From positions 52,278 to 116,277 of the forward strand of contig JABLYK010000001.1 of assembly GCA_018265835.1 (NCBI GenBank): 64,000 nt of DNA, given 5' to 3'. Every line of letters begins with the position of its first letter. The first letter of the stretch is position 1. The DNA is from Oscillospiraceae bacterium (lineage in GTDB: Bacteria > Bacillota > Clostridia > Oscillospirales > Oscillospiraceae). The notes under the pieces were generated by a model, which ran no database searches, was not told where the DNA came from, and saw only the letters and a program-made list of their open reading frames with translations. Of the stretch, positions 49,294 to 58,115 are shown in pieces. Position numbers and translations under genes: made by a program.

Positions 49294-51238
49294 TTTCCTG
49301 CCCGTCTCCGCGGAGGAGATGCACGCGCGCGGCTGGTGGTGGTATGATGCGCTGGTCGTCGGCGGCGACGCATACATCGACCACCCCAGCTTCGGCACGG
49401 CGGTCATCAGCCGCGTGCTGGAGGCGGCGGGCTACCGCGTGGCGGTGCTGCCGCAGCCGGACTGGCACAGCGCGGACGCGTTCCGCGCCATGGGCCGGCC
49501 GCGTCTCGGTGTGTTCATCGGCGCCGGAAATCTCGACTCCATGGTTGCGCACTACACCGCCGCCAAAAAGCGCCGGAGCGAGGATTTCTATTCACCCGGC
49601 AAGCAGCCCGGCCGCCGGCCCGACCGTGCCGCCATTGTCTACTGCAACCGTGCGCGCGAGGCGTTCGGGCCGGACGTGCCCATCATCCTCGGCTCGCTGG
49701 AGGCGAGCCTGCGCCGCTTTGCGCACTACGACTACTGGGACGACAAGGTGCGCCGCGGCATCCTGTTCGACTCGCAGGCAGACCTCCTGGTCTACGGTAT
49801 GGGCGAGACTGCCACGCTGGAGATCGCCCGCCGCCTGAAAAAGAAGCTGCCGGTTTCGGAGATGACGGACATCCCCGGTACCGGTTACATCACGCGCGAC
49901 CCCGGCGTTTGTGCGTTTGAGCGCGTTGAGCTGCCGTCGTTCGAGCAGGTGCGCGACAACAAGCGCCTTTACGCCGAGGCGACGCGCACCGAGTACGCCG
50001 AGCACGACCCCGTGCGCGGCCGCGCGCTCATCCAGCCGTGCGAGGGGCGGTATCTCGTCGTGAACCCGCCCGCCATGCCGCTGGACGCGAAGGAGCTGGA
50101 CCGCGTGGCGGAGCTGCCGTACACGCGCGAGGTGCACCCGATGTACGACGCGGATGGCGGCGTGCCCGCCATCGAGGAGGTGCGTTTTTCCGTCATCCAC
50201 AACCGCGGCTGCTTCGGCGGGTGCAATTTCTGCGCGCTGGCGTTCCACCAGGGGCGCATGGTCACCAGCCGAAGCCACGAGAGCGTCATCCGCGAGGTGA
50301 CGGCCATGACGCATCACCCGCTCTGGAAGGGCTACGTGTCCGACGTGGGAGGCCCGTCGGCGAATTTCCGTCACCCCTCCTGTGCGCAGCAGAAAGAGCA
50401 CGGCATGTGCCCGAACCGGCTCTGTCTTGCGCCGGCGCCCTGCCCGAACATCGACGCCGACCATTCGGACTATCTCGCGCTGCTGCGCAAGCTCCGGGCC
50501 ATTCCCGGCGTGAAAAAGGTGTTCGTGCGCAGCGGCATCCGGTATGACTATATGCTCTGCGACGACAACGACGCGTTTTTCTCCGAGCTTGTGAAATACC
50601 ACATCTCCGGACAGCTCAAGGTCGCGCCGGAGCACTGCATTGATTCCGTGCTGGACTATATGGGCAAGCCCCACATCGGCACCTATGAGCGGTTCATGGA
50701 CAAGTATCAGCGGCTCAACCACCGCTACGACATGGAGCAGTACGTCGTGCCGTATCTCATGAGCTCGCACCCCGGCAGCACGCTGCAGGATGCGGTGGCG
50801 CTGGCGGAGTATCTGAACAAAATGGGCCGTCAGCCGGAGCAGGTGCAGGACTTTTACCCCACGCCCGGCACCATCTCCACCTGCATGTACTATACGGAGA
50901 TCGACCCGCGCACGATGAAGCATGTCTACGTCGCCAAAACGCCGCATGAGAAGAATATGCAGCGCGCGCTGCTGCAGTGGAAGCGGCCGGACAAGCGCCG
51001 TCTTGTGATTGAGGCGCTCAGGGAGGCCGGGCGCGAGGATCTGATCGGCTACGGCAAGGAGTGCCTTGTCCGTCCGCTGAACGACGCGCGCCGTAAGCCG
51101 CAAAAGCAGGCCGTGCCGGAGAAGCCCCAGCGCAAATACGGCAAGGTCTATGGCCGCGCCGCGACGGCAAAGTCCACACGCGGCGGCGAAAAGTCCCGGA
51201 ACGGAACGCCGCGCGGCGGGGGGAAGAAGCGGAAATGA
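49280..51238 (+). CDS. ygiQ: YgiQ-family radical SAM protein
   Basis: A 652-residue radical SAM protein. An N-terminal Rossmann/B12-binding-like region (WYDALVVGGDAYIDHPSFG) precedes the radical SAM core, with the [4Fe-4S] motif in RGCFGGCNFCALAFHQGR (CxxxCxxC, about residues 314-321). SDVGGPSANFRHPSC and CLAPAPCPNIDADHS follow, giving further cysteines. The C-terminal tail is basic and disordered, rich in Lys, Arg and Gly. The biochemical role is not established. It heads a compact run with the two short genes after it through stop-start overlaps. Confidence 0.93.
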   Translation: MEATDFLPVSAEEMHARGWWWYDALVVGGDAYIDHPSFGTAVISRVLEAAGYRVAVLPQPDWHSADAFRAMGRPRLGVFIGAGNLDSMVAHYTAAKKRRSEDFYSPGKQPGRRPDRAAIVYCNRAREAFGPDVPIILGSLEASLRRFAHYDYWDDKVRRGILFDSQADLLVYGMGETATLEIARRLKKKLPVSEMTDIPGTGYITRDPGVCAFERVELPSFEQVRDNKRLYAEATRTEYAEHDPVRGRALIQPCEGRYLVVNPPAMPLDAKELDRVAELPYTREVHPMYDADGGVPAIEEVRFSVIHNRGCFGGCNFCALAFHQGRMVTSRSHESVIREVTAMTHHPLWKGYVSDVGGPSANFRHPSCAQQKEHGMCPNRLCLAPAPCPNIDADHSDYLALLRKLRAIPGVKKVFVRSGIRYDYMLCDDNDAFFSELVKYHISGQLKVAPEHCIDSVLDYMGKPHIGTYERFMDKYQRLNHRYDMEQYVVPYLMSSHPGSTLQDAVALAEYLNKMGRQPEQVQDFYPTPGTISTCMYYTEIDPRTMKHVYVAKTPHEKNMQRALLQWKRPDKRRLVIEALREAGREDLIGYGKECLVRPLNDARRKPQKQAVPEKPQRKYGKVYGRAATAKSTRGGEKSRNGTPRGGGKKRK

Positions 51239-51519
51239 CCCGGTATTTGCTGATCTGCCTCGCGGCTGTCAACGTCGCTGCGTTTGCCGCCATGGGCATC
51301 GACAAGGCCAGGGCGAAGGCGGGCGCATGGCGCATCCCGGAGGCGACGCTGTTTCTGCTGGCGGTGCTCGGCGGCAGCGTGGGCGGCATTCTCGGTATGC
51401 AGCTGTTTCACCACAAGACCAGGCACAAGACGTTCACCGTCGGCTTTCCGGCCATCCTCGTCTGCCAGCTCGCGCTGGCAGCATACATCCTGTTGAAATG
51501 GAAGTGGAATTTGCTATGA
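51235..51519 (+). CDS. DUF1294 small membrane protein
   Basis: A 94-residue membrane protein with three hydrophobic stretches: LLICLAAVNVAAFAAMGID, ATLFLLAVLGGSVGGILGM, and FPAILVCQLALAAYILL. The KARAKAGAWRIPE segment and the HHKTRHKTF motif between helices are typical of DUF1294 proteins. The function is unknown. Its ATG overlaps the ygiQ stop and its stop overlaps the next start, so the three are translated together. Confidence 0.88.
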   Translation: MTRYLLICLAAVNVAAFAAMGIDKARAKAGAWRIPEATLFLLAVLGGSVGGILGMQLFHHKTRHKTFTVGFPAILVCQLALAAYILLKWKWNLL

Positions 51520-51890
51520 CCCCGATTTTGCTCACCTATCACATCGCTCCGGCGAAGCTCGCCAAAATTCAGGTGCTCTGCCTGCGGCTCGGCATCCGCG
51601 TCCGCGCCGTCCTGCCGGGGGAATACGGCGTGCCGCTCGCCGCGCTCGCCGGCCTGGAGGATGCGGGCGCGCACCCCGTGCCGGAGGAGACGTTTTCGGA
51701 CGAGATGCTCGTCATGGCGAACTTCCGCCCCGGCATGATGGACGCATTTCTGAACGGCTTCCGGCAGTCGCGCATCCCGCCTGTGCCGCTCAAGGCCATG
51801 CTGACCGAGACAAACGCACAGTGGAACTCGGTTGTCCTGCACCGCGCCATCGCCGAGGAGCACGAAATGATGAAAAACAGAAGAAACTGA
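51516..51890 (+). CDS. DUF3783-like small cytoplasmic protein
   Basis: A 124-residue soluble protein. It starts MTPILLTYHIAPAKLAKIQV and later has VMANFRPGMMDAFLNGFRQS and PPVPLKAMLTETNAQWN, matching the DUF3783 pattern of short clostridial proteins of unknown function. The ATG at 51516 overlaps the DUF1294 stop (ATGA). There is no signal peptide, membrane segment or catalytic motif. It closes the HP-GNAT/ygiQ/DUF1294 run. Confidence 0.8.
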   Translation: MTPILLTYHIAPAKLAKIQVLCLRLGIRVRAVLPGEYGVPLAALAGLEDAGAHPVPEETFSDEMLVMANFRPGMMDAFLNGFRQSRIPPVPLKAMLTETNAQWNSVVLHRAIAEEHEMMKNRRN

Positions 51891-52034
51891 AAGAGCATTC
51901 CGCAAAGTGTTTCGATTCTGATCATTTTGGATGGTTTACAGTGGAATTTTGAATCAAAGTATGCTATATTCCCTAGTGGACGGCGTGCCTACGCCGGCCA
52001 CTGAGAGAGAAATTCAGAAAGGAAGAAAACCGAT

Positions 52035-53453
52035 ATGAGCAAGTACAATTCTGTGTCGCCGGAAATCGCCAAGCAGTTGGAAGCAGTCGTCGGCGAACAG
52101 CGTTTCTACATGGGCGAGCGCATCCGCGAGGATTACTGCCATGATGAAATGCCCCTGTACGGCAAGCACTTTCCGGAGTGCGTCTGCGAAGTGGAAAGCA
52201 CCGAGGAAGTTGCGGCCATCCTGAAAATCTGCAACGAAAACCACATCCCCGTTACGCCCAGAGGCGCCGGCACCAGCCTGACGGGCGCGAGCGTGCCGGT
52301 GAACGGCGGCGTGATCGTCTGCACGGAGCGGATGAATAAGATTCTCGGCTACGATCTGAACAATTTCGCCGTCCACGTGCAGCCCGGCGTGCTGCTGCAG
52401 GATCTGGCGGCGGACGCAGAGGCACATGGCCTGATGTATCCGCCCGATCCCGGCTCCAAGACGTCGTCGGTCGGCGGCAACGTGGCCACGAACGCGGGCG
52501 GTATGCGCGCCGTGAAGTACGGCGTCACGCGCGACTATGTTCTGGCGCTGACCGTCGTGCTCGCCACCGGCGAAGTGATGCAGCTCGGTAAGACCGTCTG
52601 CAAGACCAGCACCGGCTACAGCCTGCTGCATCTGATGGTCGGCTCTGAGGGCACCCTCGGCATCATTACGGAGATGACGCTCAAGCTCATCCCCAAGCCG
52701 TCGATGGATGTGTCGCTCATCCTCCCGTTTGCCGACATGGCAAGCTGCATCGCCACCGTGCCGAAGATCAAGATGGCAAATCTGGACCCGCAGTCCATTG
52801 AGTTCATGGGTGCGGACATCGTAAAATCCTCCGCGGAGTTCTCCGGCAAGCAGATCTTCCCGACCGAGGTCAACGGGCAGGAGGTCGGCGCTTCCATCCT
52901 CGTCACGTTCGTGGGCGAGTCGGAGGACGAGCTGGACGGCAAGATGGAAAAGCTCGCGGAGCTTGCCGAAGAGTGCGGCGCGATCGACACGCTGGTCGTC
53001 GATACCCCGACGCTGAAGAAGGAGGTCTGGGAGGCGCGCAGCGCGTTCCTCACCGCCATCGAAGCCGACACCAAGTATATGGACGAGCTGGACGTGGTCG
53101 TCCCGGTTGATAAGATCGCGGATTACCTGTTCTTTGTGCGCAGCGTGGGCGACGAGGTCGGCCTTTCGGTGCGCAACTTCGGCCACGCGGGCGACGGCAA
53201 CCTGCACATTTACGCCTGCTCCAACGATCTGGACTTTGACGAGTTCTGGCGCCGCAACGAGATCCTCATGGCCAAGTGCTATACCGAGTGCAAGAACATC
53301 GGCGGTCAGGTCTCCGGCGAGCACGGCATCGGCCACGCGAAAAAGCAGTATCTGGAGGAGTCCGTCGGCGAGGTGCCCTTCCGTCTCATGCAGGCGATCA
53401 AGGGCGTGTTCGACCCGAACGGCATCCTGAACCCCGGCAAGGTCTGCTCGTAA
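52035..53453 (+). CDS. FAD-linked oxidase, GlcD/D-lactate dehydrogenase type
   Basis: A 472-residue flavoprotein oxidising a 2-hydroxy acid such as D-lactate or glycolate. The FAD_binding_4 domain shows PVTPRGAGTSLTGASVPVNG (about residues 74-93), PPDPGSKTSSVGGNVATNAG and GYSLLHLMVGSEGTLGIITE. The FAD-oxidase C-terminal domain carries NFGHAGDGNLHIY and SGEHGIGHAKKQYL with the active-site His residues. No EtfAB is adjacent, though clostridial relatives bifurcate electrons through it. With larBC 24 kb away it suggests lactate isomer use, which is inference. It starts after AAAGGAAGAAAACCGAT. Confidence 0.92.
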   Translation: MSKYNSVSPEIAKQLEAVVGEQRFYMGERIREDYCHDEMPLYGKHFPECVCEVESTEEVAAILKICNENHIPVTPRGAGTSLTGASVPVNGGVIVCTERMNKILGYDLNNFAVHVQPGVLLQDLAADAEAHGLMYPPDPGSKTSSVGGNVATNAGGMRAVKYGVTRDYVLALTVVLATGEVMQLGKTVCKTSTGYSLLHLMVGSEGTLGIITEMTLKLIPKPSMDVSLILPFADMASCIATVPKIKMANLDPQSIEFMGADIVKSSAEFSGKQIFPTEVNGQEVGASILVTFVGESEDELDGKMEKLAELAEECGAIDTLVVDTPTLKKEVWEARSAFLTAIEADTKYMDELDVVVPVDKIADYLFFVRSVGDEVGLSVRNFGHAGDGNLHIYACSNDLDFDEFWRRNEILMAKCYTECKNIGGQVSGEHGIGHAKKQYLEESVGEVPFRLMQAIKGVFDPNGILNPGKVCS

Positions 53454-53486
53454 AGCAACTGACGGCGATCTAACGCCGCGCAAAAC

Positions 53487-53525
53487 AAAAAGGAACACCG
53501 GTTCACAGAACCGGTGTTCCTTTTT
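53487..53525. terminator. Terminator with CACCGGTT core (1)
   Basis: AAAAAGGAACACCGGTT and its complement, a 17-base perfect stem with CACAG loop and T-runs on both strands, between two convergent genes. Confidence 0.9.
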
Positions 53526-53552
53526 GCTTGTAAAAGAAGCCGCGCCGCGCGC

Positions 53553-54380
53553 TTACCGGAGGCCGAGCTGCCAGAACGCAACGGCGCTGGCCGCCGCCAC
53601 GTTCAGCGAGTCCACGCCGTGGGACATGGGGATGCGCACGGTATAGTCGCAGTCCGCAATCGTTCCAGCCGCCAGCCCGTCGCCCTCCGTGCCCAGCACG
53701 ATGGCCAGCTTTTCCTCCGCCATGAGCTGCGGATCCGCAATGCTGACGGCGTTGTCGCTCAGCGCCATGGCGGCTGTCCGAAAGCCGAGCGCGCGCAGCC
53801 GTTCCAGGCCCGGGTGCGGCCATTCGGCGCAGTCGCTGCCGAGATAGGTCCACGGCACCTGAAACACGGTGCCCATGCTGACTCTGGCCGCGCGCCGGTA
53901 CAGCGGGTCGCTGCACGCGGGCGTCAGCAGCACGGCGTCGATGCCGAGCGCGGCTGCGGAGCGAAAAATGGCGCCGACGTTGGTGGGGTTCATGATGTTT
54001 TCCAGAATGGTGATGCGCCGCGCTCCGGCGCAGACCGCTTCCACGCTGGGCAGCGGCGGGCGGCGCATGGCGCACAGCACGCCGCGCGTCAGCCGGAAGC
54101 CGGTCAGTTCCGTGAGCACCTCGGTTTCGGCAGTAAAGACCGGTACGTCCCCGCAGCGGGCGATCACGCCGCTGGCCTGTCCCGCGATGTGCTTTCGCTC
54201 CAGCAGGAGCGAGACCGGCACGTATCCGGCGTCGAGCGCGCGGTCGATGACCTTGGGGCTTTCGGCGATGAACAGCCCCTGCTCCGGCTCCTGCCGGTTG
54301 AGAAGCTGCGCCTCCGTGAGCCGGGCGTAGACGTCCAGCTCCGGCGCGGCAAAATCGGTGATTTCGATGATGTTGGGCAT
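53553..54380 (-). CDS. SpoU/TrmH-family RNA 2'-O-methyltransferase
   Basis: A 275-residue SPOUT methyltransferase. The N-terminal substrate-binding domain (LFIAESPKVIDRALDAGY) is followed by the knotted catalytic domain: ITILENIMNPTNVGAIFRSA (motif 1 with catalytic Asn/Arg), AIVLGTEGDGLAAGT (motif 2) and IPMSHGVDSLNVAAASAVAF (motif 3). It methylates a ribose in rRNA or tRNA; the target cannot be read. It starts after AAGGAGAACGCC, with the acetyltransferase gene upstream on the same strand. Confidence 0.93.
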   Translation of the reverse strand: MPNIIEITDFAAPELDVYARLTEAQLLNRQEPEQGLFIAESPKVIDRALDAGYVPVSLLLERKHIAGQASGVIARCGDVPVFTAETEVLTELTGFRLTRGVLCAMRRPPLPSVEAVCAGARRITILENIMNPTNVGAIFRSAAALGIDAVLLTPACSDPLYRRAARVSMGTVFQVPWTYLGSDCAEWPHPGLERLRALGFRTAAMALSDNAVSIADPQLMAEEKLAIVLGTEGDGLAAGTIADCDYTVRIPMSHGVDSLNVAAASAVAFWQLGLR

Positions 54381-54416
54381 GGCGTTCTCCTTGTCTCTCT
54401 GCGGCTCGTGGCCGGG

Positions 54417-55001
54417 TCAGGGGTTTTCCCGCACCACCTTGCACGGCACGCCGCAGGCAATCACGTGGTCGGGAATGTCGCGCGTCACGACGCTGCCCGC
54501 GCCGATCACGACATGGTCGCCGATCGTCACGCCGGGCATAATGATCGCGCCGCCGCCAATCCAGACGTTGTTTCCGATTACGACCGGGGCCGTCTGCGTT
54601 TTGCAGAAGGGAAACGCGCCGTCTGCCCGGGGCGCGCCGAATCGCTCGCCCGCGCTGGTGGGGTGAAACGCGGTATAGATCTGCACGTTCGGCGCGATCA
54701 GCGCATGGTCGCCGATGAGGATCCGGTTGTCGTCCAAAAACGTACAGTTCATGTTCACTTCGCAGTTGTTGCCAAAGTAAATGTTATTCCCATAGTCCAC
54801 ATAGAAGGGCGCCGTGACCCACAGGTTCGCGCCGCGCCCGCCCAACAGCTCCGTCAAAATGCGGTCCTTTTCCGCAAAATTGTCCGAATCCGTCAGATTG
54901 TAATCGCGCATCAGCTTTTTCGCCTTGTGCCATTGCGCCAGCAGCTCCGGGTCGCCGCAGTCATAAACCGCGCCAGCCAGCATTTTTTCGCGTTCCGTCA
55001 T
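54417..55001 (-). CDS. Sugar O-acetyltransferase, LacA/Maa type
   Basis: A 194-residue hexapeptide-repeat acetyltransferase. The N-terminal REKMLAGAVYDCGDPELLAQ is the maltose-acetyltransferase helix region, and the left-handed beta-helix repeats follow: NIYFGNNCEVNMNCTFLDD, ILIGDHALIAPNVQIYTAFH with the catalytic His, and VIGNNVWIGGGAIIMPGVTI. It transfers acetyl from acetyl-CoA to sugars. The ATG at 55001 follows GGAGGTCGATGCA; the longer frame lacks one. Identification is firm, the sugar unknown. Confidence 0.92.
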   Translation of the reverse strand: MTEREKMLAGAVYDCGDPELLAQWHKAKKLMRDYNLTDSDNFAEKDRILTELLGGRGANLWVTAPFYVDYGNNIYFGNNCEVNMNCTFLDDNRILIGDHALIAPNVQIYTAFHPTSAGERFGAPRADGAFPFCKTQTAPVVIGNNVWIGGGAIIMPGVTIGDHVVIGAGSVVTRDIPDHVIACGVPCKVVRENP

Positions 55002-55093
55002 TGCATCGACCTCCGAAATTCCGGTTGTTTGCGGTGCGCTGTCTGCTTCATAATAGCATACGGCGCGGCATTTATCCACGGGTTTCGCACATA

Positions 55094-55129
55094 AAAAGCG
55101 CACCGGTTCGATCAACCGGCGCGCTTTTA
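55094..55129. terminator. Terminator with CACCGGTT core (2)
   Basis: AAAAGCGCACCGGTT/AACCGGCGCGCTTTT with one mismatch and a CGATC loop, between the GNAT and LacA-like genes. Confidence 0.8.
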
Positions 55130-55594
55130 TGGTTGCTCCATTCGGACTTGTTTTTCCATGACGTAATTCGTTAAAAATACGCCTTCCCGCGCGACTTTCT
55201 GCGCTTTTACGACGCGATATCCCCGTTTTTCAAAAAACGGCTTTGCCGTGATTGATGCGTGTGTCGTAATCCTGCGGCCGGAAACGGTTCGCTCCAGCGT
55301 GTCGCAGATGGCCGTGGCGATCCCTTCCCGCTGATGCTCCTGATCCACAAACAGCCGGTCTAAATAGCCGGTTTCTGTGATATCGCCAAAGCCCACGATG
55401 CGTCCCCGTTCCACTGCAACGAGCGTAGTATGCGCGCGGAAGGACAGATCCCATGCTTCCGGATCGACCGTTCCCGTTGCCCAGGCATCGCATTGTTCTT
55501 TTGTGTAGTCTTTTGCGCACACTGCGTGGACCGTGTCGTAAAAAAGCTCGGTCAGGCGGATGCAATCCGAAGGTTGATATTCGCGGATCAGCAT
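55127..55594 (-). CDS. GNAT-family N-acetyltransferase
   Basis: A 155-residue acetyltransferase. MLIREYQPSDCIRLTELFYD at the start is typical of the YafP-like clade, VGFGDITETGYLDRLFVDQE forms the central strands, and HQREGIATAICDTLERT is the acetyl-CoA loop (Q/RxxG). AKPFFEKRGYRVVKAQKV is the C-terminal signature. I use the ATG at 55594, after GGGAGAACACAAC; the longer frame would start inside a terminator. The substrate is unknown. Confidence 0.88.
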   Translation of the reverse strand: MLIREYQPSDCIRLTELFYDTVHAVCAKDYTKEQCDAWATGTVDPEAWDLSFRAHTTLVAVERGRIVGFGDITETGYLDRLFVDQEHQREGIATAICDTLERTVSGRRITTHASITAKPFFEKRGYRVVKAQKVAREGVFLTNYVMEKQVRMEQP

Positions 55595-55638
55595 GTTGTG
55601 TTCTCCCGTAAAGTTCAGATGCGCTCTGTTTTGCACGC

Positions 55639-55674
55639 AAAAGAGCACCGGTTCGATCAACCGGTGCTCTTTTT
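55639..55674. terminator. Terminator with CACCGGTT core (3), end of the rplA operon
   Basis: AAAAGAGCACCGGTT/AACCGGTGCTCTTTT, a 15-base perfect stem with CGATC loop, directly downstream of the rplA stop. It closes the rpmG-rplA operon. Confidence 0.9.
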
Positions 55675-55684
55675 GCAAATCAAA

Positions 55685-56371
55685 TTACTGCTTTGCTGCG
55701 ATTTTGACGCCGGGGCCCATGGTGGACGCGGTGACGCAGGACTTGATATACTGGCCCTTGGCGGCTGCCGGCTTCGCCTTAATGATGGCGCCGATCAGCG
55801 CGTTGTAGTTCTCGGTGAGCTTTTCCGCACCGAAGCTGACCTTGCCGATGGGGCAGTGGATGATGTTGGTCTTGTCGAGGCGGTACTCGATCTTACCGGC
55901 CTTGGCTTCCTTCACGGCGTTGGCAACGTTCGGCGTGACGGTGCCGGCCTTCGGGGACGGCATCAGGCCCTTGGGGCCGAGGAGCTTACCGAGACGGCCC
56001 ACGACGCCCATCATGTCGGGCGTGGCGATGACGGTGTCGAACTCAAACCAGTTCTCGCCCTGAATCTTCTGGACAAGATCCATGCCGCCTGCGTAATCCG
56101 CACCGGCAGCCTTGGCTTCCTCCACGCGCTCTTCCTTGCAGAACACGAGCACGCGGACGGTCTTGCCGGTGCCGTGCGGCAGAACGATCGCGCCGCGAAC
56201 CTGCTGGTCGGCGTGACGGGAGTCAACGCCCAGCTTGACGTGCAGCTCGACCGTCTCGTCGAACTTGGCCTTGGCGGCCTTGGTCACGAGCTCGAAGGCT
56301 TCCTGCGGCTCGTACTGCGCCTGTTTATCAATGAGCTTTGCGCTCTCTTTATAATTTTTACCTCTGAACAA
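55685..56371 (-). CDS. rplA: 50S ribosomal protein L1
   Basis: A 228-residue primary rRNA-binding protein of the L1 stalk. Seen: [20 protein letters not shown] at the start, [35 protein letters not shown], and the signature [19 protein letters not shown]. The start codon is TTG at 56371, eight bases after GGAGG; there is no ATG at this position. It follows rplK by 74 bases. A strong terminator follows, so the usual rplJ-rplL pair is not in this operon. Confidence 0.97.
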   Translation of the reverse strand: MFRGKNYKESAKLIDKQAQYEPQEAFELVTKAAKAKFDETVELHVKLGVDSRHADQQVRGAIVLPHGTGKTVRVLVFCKEERVEEAKAAGADYAGGMDLVQKIQGENWFEFDTVIATPDMMGVVGRLGKLLGPKGLMPSPKAGTVTPNVANAVKEAKAGKIEYRLDKTNIIHCPIGKVSFGAEKLTENYNALIGAIIKAKPAAAKGQYIKSCVTASTMGPGVKIAAKQ

Positions 56372-56445
56372 TTTGGTTTCCTCCTAGTAATGTGGTTCGT
56401 CGGATGGATGATCCTCCCACGATAAGGGAAAGCGTATGGACGCGA

Positions 56446-56871
56446 TTACTCGCCGACCACGACGCCCATGCTGCGGCAGGTGCCGGCGATCATGCTCATG
56501 GCAGACTCAATGTCGGTGCAGTTGAGGTCGGGCATCTTCTGCTCGGCGATCTTGCGCACGTCTTCCTTGCTGATGGTGGCGACCTTGTCTCTCTGCGGCA
56601 CGCCGGAAGCGGTGTCGATGCCGCATGCCTTCTTGATGAGCAACGCGGCGGGCGGGGTCTTGGTGATGAAGGTAAAGCTGCGGTCAGAGTACACGGTGAT
56701 GACAACCGGGATCATCATGCCCATGTCGCCCTTGGTACGCTCATTGAAGTCCTTGGTGAACTGACCGATGTTAATGCCGTACTGACCCAGAGCCGGGCCA
56801 ACCGGGGGCGCCGGCGTCGCTTTGCCGGCGGGAACCTGGAATCTGACGTATCCAACTATTTTCTGTGCCAA
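56446..56871 (-). CDS. rplK: 50S ribosomal protein L11
   Basis: The 141-residue L11 of the GTPase-associated centre. [20 protein letters not shown] with the Pro-rich switch, [15 protein letters not shown], and the C-terminal RNA-binding [20 protein letters not shown] are diagnostic. It starts with TTG at 56871, after AGAGGTGCTTTCAA. It lies 21 bases downstream of nusG and is targeted by thiopeptide antibiotics in other bacteria. Confidence 0.97.
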   Translation of the reverse strand: MAQKIVGYVRFQVPAGKATPAPPVGPALGQYGINIGQFTKDFNERTKGDMGMMIPVVITVYSDRSFTFITKTPPAALLIKKACGIDTASGVPQRDKVATISKEDVRKIAEQKMPDLNCTDIESAMSMIAGTCRSMGVVVGE

Positions 56872-56892
56872 TTGAAAGCACCTCTTTCTTGA

Positions 56893-57417
56893 TTATTCTG
56901 TGATTGCTTCGACCTGATCGAGTTCAAGGTCAACCGGAGTCTCTCTGCCGAACATGGAGACGACCACGCGCACGCGGTCCTTGTCCGGCTCCAGCTCGTC
57001 CACGGTGCCGAGGAAGCCCTCCAGCGGCCCGTCCGTGACCTTCACGGTGTCGCCGACGGCGAATCCGACCACCACTTCGTGGCGCTCGACGCCGAGATCA
57101 TAGATCTCCTGCTCCGTCAGGGGGATCGCCTTTCCGTCCGACCCGACAAAGCCGGCGGCGCCGCGCACATTGTGCACCAAGTGCCAGCTTTCGTCGGTCA
57201 GCACCATTTTCACCAGCACGTAGCCGGGGAAAACCTTGCGCTCCACGGTCTTTTCACCGGCATCGGTGAATTCGGTGACCGTTTCCATCGGGATGTTGAC
57301 TTCCTGGATCAGATCCTGCATTTTGCGGTTTTCCGCCGCTTTGAGGATTGCTGCGGCCACGCTGTTTTCGTAGCCGGAGTACGTGTGAACCACGTACCAT
57401 TTAGCAAGTTCTGCCAT
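56893..57417 (-). CDS. nusG: Transcription elongation/termination factor NusG
   Basis: Binds RNA polymerase and couples transcription to translation or Rho. The 174 residues show the N-terminal NGN domain (KWYVVHTYSGYENSVAAAIL, then VFPGYVLVKMVLTDESWHLV and VRGAAGFVGS) and the C-terminal KOW domain (VGFAVGDTVKVTDGPLEGFL). It lies 2 bases downstream of secE. Confidence 0.97.
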   Translation of the reverse strand: MAELAKWYVVHTYSGYENSVAAAILKAAENRKMQDLIQEVNIPMETVTEFTDAGEKTVERKVFPGYVLVKMVLTDESWHLVHNVRGAAGFVGSDGKAIPLTEQEIYDLGVERHEVVVGFAVGDTVKVTDGPLEGFLGTVDELEPDKDRVRVVVSMFGRETPVDLELDQVEAITE

Positions 57418-57419
57418 GC

Positions 57420-57674
57420 TTAACCACCCAGTTTAAGAAGGAGCTGCACGCCCTGATCTGCCAGCGTGTCAAATGCCCAGAGGACCACGGCGGAACCCGC
57501 CATGACGACCAGGGAAACGCCGGTATTCTTCGCAAGCTGTGCGGGCGTCGGCCATACGACCTTCTTCAGCTCGCTCTTCATGTCGCGGAACCACTTTCCG
57601 ACGCGCTTGAAGAACGGGAGTTTGGTGTCGACTTTCTTAACGGCAGCAGTGGTGACTTCTTTTTTCTCAGCCAT
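57420..57674 (-). CDS. secE: Preprotein translocase subunit SecE
   Basis: An 84-residue single-span SecE of the SecYEG channel. PFFKRVGKWFRDMKSELKKV is the conserved amphipathic helix with VVWPTPAQLAKNTGV, followed by the membrane helix LVVMAGSAVVLWAFDTLAD. The N-terminal Lys-rich extension is usual in Firmicutes. It lies between rpmG and nusG. Confidence 0.95.
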   Translation of the reverse strand: MAEKKEVTTAAVKKVDTKLPFFKRVGKWFRDMKSELKKVVWPTPAQLAKNTGVSLVVMAGSAVVLWAFDTLADQGVQLLLKLGG

Positions 57675-57698
57675 TTGTTCTACGTCCTTTCGAAAGTC

Positions 57699-57863
57699 TT
57701 ATTTGGTTTCGGTGTGCTTGGTGTGCTTGCGGCAGAAGGGGCAGTACTTGCTCATTTCCAGCTTTTCCGTGGTGTTCTTCTTGTTCTTCACGGTGTTGTA
57801 ATTCCTCTGCTTGCACTCCGCACATCTGAGCGTGACTTTCACGCGGGATCCAGCTTTCGCCAT
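57699..57863 (-). CDS. rpmG: 50S ribosomal protein L33
   Basis: A 54-residue protein below the usual ORF cut-off. [18 protein letters not shown] and [16 protein letters not shown] carry the two CxxC pairs of the zinc-binding (C+) L33. It starts after TAAGGAGGTGCCGAAAC and heads the operon with secE, nusG, rplK and rplA. The Cys-containing form suggests that any zinc-independent paralogue lies elsewhere. Confidence 0.95.
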   Translation of the reverse strand: MAKAGSRVKVTLRCAECKQRNYNTVKNKKNTTEKLEMSKYCPFCRKHTKHTETK

Positions 57864-57973
57864 GTTTCGGCACCTCCTTATAGATTTCGCGCCCGCTGTT
57901 GGGCTGCGATTGCCTCCCTGTATGGTCCAAAAAGCGCATGAAAAATGAGCCTCTCAGCCGACAGGTAAGAAAT

Positions 57974-58002
57974 ACTATAGCACAGCGGAGCAAAAAGGTC
58001 AA
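57974..58002 (-). promoter_or_regulatory. Promoter of the rpmG-secE-nusG-rplKA operon
   Basis: On the minus strand TTGACC (58002-57997), 17 bases, TATAGT (57979-57974), 111 bases before the rpmG start. Confidence 0.7.
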
Positions 58003-58115
58003 CTGTTATTTTACGCATTTGGACGCAGGCTTTCGTTGGAGCAGCAGGAAAATTTGCAGATTGTGTGCAGTGGGAAAGTATGATAAACTGTCGAAAAATG
58101 AAGGAGGGCGCTTTT

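Noticed and set aside
58021..58035. Third copy of the 24-base repeat (GGACGCAGGCTT)
   Set aside because: Only about 12 bases match, without the hairpin; chance similarity.
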